From: Candidatus Nealsoniibacteriota bacterium
GTDB taxonomy: Bacteria > Patescibacteriota > Minisyncoccia > Minisyncoccales > PWPS01
Length of the DNA stretch: 7,966 nt
NCBI GenBank assembly: GCA_003557065.1
Contig: PWPS01000056.1
Location: 1-7,966 of the forward strand
Reading direction: 5' to 3'
This document shows positions 5,100 to 7,966 of this stretch, piece after piece (the first letter of the stretch is position 1; the number at the start of each line of letters is the position of its first letter). Below the pieces are notes generated by a model. The model searched no databases, had not been told where the DNA came from, and saw only the letters and a program-made list of their open reading frames with translations. The position numbers were made by a program, and so were the translations under genes.

Positions 5100-5660
5100 A
5101 TGGAAACATCTTACATTATAATAGGCGCAATTGTTCTGGTCGTCTTTTTCTTCGTCTACACCTTCAACCGCTTAGTGGTTCTAAAAAATAGAGTAAAGGA
5201 GGCCTGGTCTGACATAGATGTCCAACTAAAAAGGCGTCATGACCTTATTCCGAATTTAGTCGCTACGGTTAAGGGCTATGCTGCTCATGAGAAAGATATT
5301 TTTGAAAATGTTGCAAAGGCAAGAGAGAGAGCCCTTACGGCATCTCAAAAAGGTGACCCCAAAGAAGTGGAGGTGGCTGAAAATCAACTTAAAGGAGCTT
5401 TAAAATCCCTTTTTGCCGTCTCTGAAAATTACCCCGACCTAAAAGCTTCCGAAAACTTTTTGGAGCTTCAAAGAGAGATTAGAGATACGGAGGATAAAGT
5501 TCAGTCCGCTAGGAGATTCTACAATAGGAATGTGAAATCTTATAACATTAAGATTCAATCTATTCCATATAATGCCATTGCTTCTATGTTAGGCTACGAA
5601 AAAGAAGACTTTTTTGAAGCGGAGTCCGGAGAAAGGGAAAATGTCAAAGTGAGCTTCTAA
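5100..5660 (+). CDS. lemA: LemA family membrane protein
   Basis: A 186-aa member of the LemA family (PF04011), the normal length. It has one N-terminal transmembrane helix (about residues 4-23), the family signature NRLVVLKNRVKEAWSDIDVQLKRRHDLIPNLV (23-54) followed by ATVKGYAAHEK, long coiled helices, and the C-terminal NRNVKSYNIKIQSIPYNAIASMLGY. LemA proteins are membrane-anchored helical bundles of poorly known function and are very often encoded next to M48 peptidases of the HtpX type, as here, with the htpX start only 4 nt after this stop. The gene has a perfect extended -10 upstream. Family assignment is very secure. Confidence 0.95.
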   Translation: METSYIIIGAIVLVVFFFVYTFNRLVVLKNRVKEAWSDIDVQLKRRHDLIPNLVATVKGYAAHEKDIFENVAKARERALTASQKGDPKEVEVAENQLKGALKSLFAVSENYPDLKASENFLELQREIRDTEDKVQSARRFYNRNVKSYNIKIQSIPYNAIASMLGYEKEDFFEAESGERENVKVSF

Positions 5661-5664
5661 AAAG

Positions 5665-6561
5665 ATGGCGACATTTTACGGTGAAAAAGAATCTAATATT
5701 TTAAAAACCTGGCTTTATCTTACGATAATGTCTCTTTTCGTAGTTGGTGTCGGGTGGCTTATTTCGCATCAAACGGGGAGTTATCTTTTTCTATGGTTCG
5801 CTTTTCTTTTGAGTTTTTTTTCCAGTTTTTATTCTTATTTTTATTCGGACAGATTGGTTCTGCGGATGTCAAAAGCCGGAGAGGTTAAAAAAGAGGATGC
5901 TCCGGAACTTTTCAGGATAGTTGAAAATTTGAGTATGGCGGAAGGTATGCCGATGCCTAAAATTTATATTTTGGAAGAAAGTCAACCGAACGCCTTCGCC
6001 ACCGGAAGAAATCCAAAAAATGGAGTAGTGGCGGTAACTAGGGGGTTGATGGAAATGATGAGTAGAGCTGAATTGGAAGCTGTAATTGCTCACGAGCTTT
6101 CCCACATTAAAAACAGAGATGTTCTTCTTTCTACGGTTTTAGTCGTTTTGGCGTCCGCAGTCGCTCTATTGTCAAGGATATTTTTAAGGTCGGCTTTTTT
6201 GGGTGGTGGAAATAGAAGAGAGGGTGGTGGTGGAGCTATTACTTTGGTTATTGCGCTGGTGGTGGCTATCTTAGCACCACTGGTTGCTATGATTATGAAG
6301 CTGGCAGTTTCAAGAAAAAGGGAATATCTTGCTGATTCTTCTGCTGTACTTATGACTAGACATCCTCAAGCATTAGCGGATGCCTTGCAAAAAATAAAAG
6401 ATTATCCGCACGGGATAAGTGTTGCCAATGATGCAACCGCTCATCTTTACATAATAAATCCTTTTCGAGGACAAGATGCCAAGAAATGGATACATAAACT
6501 TTTTTCAACACACCCACCATTAAATGACAGGATTGAAAAGATAAAGAGTGTAGATGTATAG
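5665..6561 (+). CDS. htpX: HtpX-like M48 zinc metalloprotease
   Basis: An integral membrane zinc endopeptidase that degrades misfolded membrane proteins in the HtpX family. It is 298 aa, close to the usual 280-300. The catalytic motif HELSH is at residues 143-147 (His143, Glu144, His147) and the third zinc ligand is Glu220 in REYLADSSA. Further marks are QPNAFATGRNP (107-118), VVAVTRGL (121-128), and FSTHPPLNDRI near the C-terminus. There are four predicted hydrophobic segments: about 14-34 and 40-60 before the protease domain, then about 154-173 and 191-215 flanking the glycine-rich loop GGGNRREGGGG. It starts 4 nt after lemA, so it is co-transcribed and perhaps translationally coupled; there is no SD. 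No terminator follows except a weak A/T hairpin. Confidence 0.97.
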   Translation: MATFYGEKESNILKTWLYLTIMSLFVVGVGWLISHQTGSYLFLWFAFLLSFFSSFYSYFYSDRLVLRMSKAGEVKKEDAPELFRIVENLSMAEGMPMPKIYILEESQPNAFATGRNPKNGVVAVTRGLMEMMSRAELEAVIAHELSHIKNRDVLLSTVLVVLASAVALLSRIFLRSAFLGGGNRREGGGGAITLVIALVVAILAPLVAMIMKLAVSRKREYLADSSAVLMTRHPQALADALQKIKDYPHGISVANDATAHLYIINPFRGQDAKKWIHKLFSTHPPLNDRIEKIKSVDV

Positions 6562-6575
6562 TAAAAATACATTTT

Positions 6576-6584
6576 TGTTAGCAT
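6576..6584 (+). promoter_or_regulatory. Candidate extended -10 for the PH-domain gene
   Basis: TGTTAGCAT (TGn plus TAGCAT, 4 of 6), with an overlapping CATAAT (6582-6587). Transcription would start near 6591, leaving about 19 T-rich nt before ATG 6610. It could also be read through from htpX, so this promoter may be secondary. Confidence 0.35.
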
Positions 6585-6609
6585 AATTTTATTTTTAAGT
6601 TAATTTTTT

Positions 6610-7005
6610 ATGGCTTCATTCGCGATTTCCCACTTTTTGGAATTCTTCTTTTTATTCTGTCCGTCGGGGGTTATTCCTTTTATTTTAGCAAAGCTGGAGT
6701 ACAGATTTTATAAGTATGGATTAACCAAAAATGGGTTTCAAAAAGAATATGGAATAATAGCTAAAAAATATGTCACTATTCCGTATGAAAGAATTCAGAA
6801 TATAGATATGTCTCAAACGTTACTGGAAAGAATTCTCGGTCTTTATGATGTAAATATTCAGACTGCGGGAATGATTTCGATGATGGGGAGATTCGGTGGA
6901 CGTAGGGCGGAAGGGATATTGCCCGGATTAAGTAAAGATGAAGCAAACCATCTACGCGATCGATTAATAGAGATGTCCAGATCTCAAGGTGGTAGAGGTG
7001 TTTAA
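6610..7005 (+). CDS. Bacterial PH-domain (bPH2/YdbT-like) protein with short N-terminus
   Basis: Residues about 30-125 match the bacterial PH domain family (PF03703): YRFYKYGLTKNGFQKEYGIIAKKYVTIPYERIQNIDMSQ, with the signature IPYERIQNID at 57-66, then LLERILGLYDVNIQTAG and EGILPGLSKDEANHLRDRLIE. The family usually has two membrane helices (60-70 residues) before this domain. Here only about 29 residues precede it, enough for one hydrophobic stretch (FLEFFFLF...VIPFILA), interrupted by CPSG. The frame one base earlier (6624-6686) reads a better helix, FPLFGILLFILSVGG, so a frameshift or a deletion in the N-terminal part is possible. It follows lemA-htpX by 48 nt; its role is probably in the envelope. 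The stop is 2 nt before the next gene. Confidence 0.8.
   Translation: MASFAISHFLEFFFLFCPSGVIPFILAKLEYRFYKYGLTKNGFQKEYGIIAKKYVTIPYERIQNIDMSQTLLERILGLYDVNIQTAGMISMMGRFGGRRAEGILPGLSKDEANHLRDRLIEMSRSQGGRGV
6994..7000 (+). promoter_or_regulatory. Shine-Dalgarno site for the nucleotidyltransferase gene
   Basis: AGAGGTG, of which GAGGTG is fully complementary to the 16S 3' end, lies inside the last codons of the PH-domain gene, 7 nt before ATG 7008. It supports this start and re-initiation by ribosomes finishing the upstream gene. Confidence 0.65.
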
Positions 7006-7007
7006 TT

Positions 7008-7484
7008 ATGTCTTCTTTTAAAATAAATAAAGAAGAATTTGATTTGTTCTTAACGGTTGCGTCGGCGCTTAATAGAGAGGGTGTGGTCCCACTTCTTTTC
7101 GGATCTCTGGGATTGATGCGGATAGTGGGTGAGTTTAAAAAAGTTTCCGATGTTGATCTTTTTTTACCTCGTGAAACTATAGAAAGAAATAAGGAAAGAA
7201 TCTATTCCCTTATGAGTGCTTTAAATTTCTTCCCCGCGGACAAAGATCTGGAGTTCAAAAAAAATGATATAGTGATTGAAATAGCCGGTTTTCATGAATC
7301 CGATGAACGATTAAGGGAATTTATGCAATTAAAAATCCTAGAAGGAGTTTATTTCTATGAACTTCCTCTCTCGGAATATTTAAAATTTTACAAGAAAGCA
7401 ATCAATCAAAAGAACAGAGAAAAAGAAAAGGAGGATCAAAAGAAAATTGAAATTATTGAGGATTATATTGAAAGAGATATATAA
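7008..7484 (+). CDS. Nucleotidyltransferase-fold protein, 158 aa
   Basis: The DNA polymerase beta-like nucleotidyltransferase signature is visible: LLFGSLGLMRI (29-39, with Gly32-Ser33) and, after the next helix, VSDVDLFL (46-53) with the metal-binding Asp48 and Asp50. A third acidic position could be Asp87 or Glu91 in NDIVIEIAGF. The C-terminus is a charged helical region (KKAINQKNREKEKEDQKKIEIIEDYIE). This is the fold of aminoglycoside nucleotidyltransferases and AbiEii-like toxins; the substrate cannot be told from sequence. The gene starts 2 nt after the PH-domain gene with a good SD (GAGGTG, 6995-7000, 7 nt before ATG), so it is in the same operon, and it ends 2 nt before tRNA-Gly. It has no visible antitoxin partner. 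Confidence 0.75.
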   Translation: MSSFKINKEEFDLFLTVASALNREGVVPLLFGSLGLMRIVGEFKKVSDVDLFLPRETIERNKERIYSLMSALNFFPADKDLEFKKNDIVIEIAGFHESDERLREFMQLKILEGVYFYELPLSEYLKFYKKAINQKNREKEKEDQKKIEIIEDYIERDI

Positions 7485-7486
7485 AT

Positions 7487-7560
7487 GCGGGTATGGTTCA
7501 GTGGTAGAACACGTCCTTCCCAAGGATGAGACAGGGGTTCGATTCCCCTTATCCGCTCCA
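7487..7560 (+). tRNA. tRNA-Gly, anticodon CCC
   Basis: A complete cloverleaf of 74 nt. The acceptor stem GCGGGTA pairs with TATCCGC (one G-T pair). The D stem is GTTC/GAAC with loop AGTGGTA. The anticodon stem is CGTCC/GGATG (one G-T) with loop TTCCCAA, so the anticodon is CCC (7519-7521), reading GGG codons. The variable loop is AGAC, the T stem AGGGG/CCCCT and the T loop TTCGATT. The discriminator is T, normal for bacterial tRNA-Gly, and CCA (7558-7560) is genome-encoded. It begins 2 nt after the nucleotidyltransferase stop codon, so it is probably cut out of a shared transcript. No terminator is visible downstream. Confidence 0.96.
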
Positions 7561-7619
7561 ATTAACTAACATTGTCGGAAGTTTGCAAAGAAGTGTCTCA
7601 TATTAATAATTTGATTAGG

Positions 7620-7628
7620 TGATAATAA
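7620..7628 (+). promoter_or_regulatory. Candidate extended -10 for the acetyltransferase gene
   Basis: TGATAATAA (TGn plus TAATAA, which lacks the final T) followed by T. Transcription near 7635 would leave a leader of about 7 nt to ATG 7642, that is, nearly leaderless. No -35 is evident. Confidence 0.3.
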
Positions 7629-7641
7629 TCCCTGTTACTTT

Positions 7642-7966
7642 ATGATAATTAGAGAGTACCGAGCTCAAGACTGGGAAAGGCTGAAGTATTTTTTAGAAAG
7701 AGTCGAAAGAGAATTTTCAGTTTCTTTTCCCGATATAAATGAGAAAAACTCTTTCTATGATATTTTTCTTATTCTCTTGAATGGAAAAAGTGTAGTTGGG
7801 TCATTGGGGATTAAAAAAAGAAACAAATCAGTGGAAATAAGGAGACTTTATCTTCTTGAAGAATATAGAGGAAAGGGTTATGGAAAGAAAATTTTAAAGA
7901 ATGCTTTAAGAGGATGTAAGGAAAATGGCTTCCATCCCGTGACGGCCGAAACTACATACGATAATA
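7642..7966 (+). CDS. GNAT family acetyltransferase, N-terminal part (runs off window)
   Basis: The first 108 residues of a GNAT acetyltransferase, which transfers an acetyl group from acetyl-CoA to an amine. It opens with MIIREYRAQDWERLKYFLERV, the usual strand-plus-helix start. The acetyl-CoA motif A is EEYRGKGYGKKILKNAL (73-89), with the R-G-K-G-Y-G pyrophosphate loop at 76-81, preceded by the strand SVEIRRLYLL (63-72). The end of the protein, and so the substrate, lies beyond the window. ATG 7642 has almost no leader and no SD, like most genes here. The frame is open to the last base. Confidence 0.85.
   Translation, partial: MIIREYRAQDWERLKYFLERVEREFSVSFPDINEKNSFYDIFLILLNGKSVVGSLGIKKRNKSVEIRRLYLLEEYRGKGYGKKILKNALRGCKENGFHPVTAETTYDN

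Noticed and set aside
6563..6576. Terminator after htpX (AAAAATACATTTTT)
   Set aside because: The stem is five A-T pairs only, too weak for an intrinsic terminator; probably random AT-rich sequence.
7008..7484. Toxin-antitoxin or abortive-infection module
   Set aside because: The nucleotidyltransferase fold alone is not enough; no antitoxin-like partner (AbiEi or HEPN) is adjacent.
7487..7560. Recoding tRNA-Gly reading UGA
   Set aside because: The anticodon is CCC, not UCA, and TGA ends metK and mgtE exactly where the families end.

Overview
The window is an AT-rich, gene-dense bacterial fragment with every recognised gene on the + strand. TGA is an ordinary stop (metK and mgtE end with it), so the UGA-to-glycine code of Gracilibacteria/SR1 is not in use. 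A MetK with the stretch YGPRVPVGGGAFSGKD, a LemA/HtpX pair followed by a small bacterial PH-domain protein, very short leaders and mostly missing Shine-Dalgarno (SD) sites make me think of a Patescibacteria (CPR) genome, possibly Parcubacteria-like. That placement is inference from remembered family features; no 16S or ribosomal protein is present to prove it.

Layout. 1-521: C-terminal part of S-adenosylmethionine synthetase. 571-948: a 125-aa membrane-anchored protein of unknown function with a strong SD and a hairpin terminator overlapping its stop codon. 1038-2357: MgtE magnesium channel. 2414-2521: a previously easy-to-miss 35-aa membrane/lipoprotein-like peptide with its own -35/-10 promoter, strong SD and terminator. 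2586-3059: nucleoside deaminase. 3060-3335: a 276-bp gap with no convincing gene. 3336-3632: single-domain cupin. 3731-4138: signal-anchored beta-rich (Ig/CARDB-like) exported protein, with a strong terminator. 4245-5039: DUF362 protein. 5100-7005: lemA, htpX and a bacterial PH-domain protein, probably membrane quality control or envelope functions. 7008-7484: a nucleotidyltransferase-fold protein. 7487-7560: tRNA-Gly(CCC). 7642-end: start of a GNAT acetyltransferase.

How it works together. Most genes look like single units or very short operons: lemA-htpX are 4 nt apart, and the PH protein and nucleotidyltransferase are 2 nt apart with the tRNA 2 nt further on. Upstream of most units I find an extended -10 box (TGnTAnnnT) with a poor -35, then a short AT-rich leader with no SD. 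Two small membrane-protein genes (571-948 and 2414-2521) break this rule: both have a GGAGG SD, share the 9-mer GTAAAGAAA before it, and both end in Pro-Pro-Glu-stop with the stop codon inside the loop of a CCTCCC/GGGAGG terminator. This matched pair is the most unusual thing in the window. There is no CRISPR array, insertion sequence or recognisable phage or defence module here.
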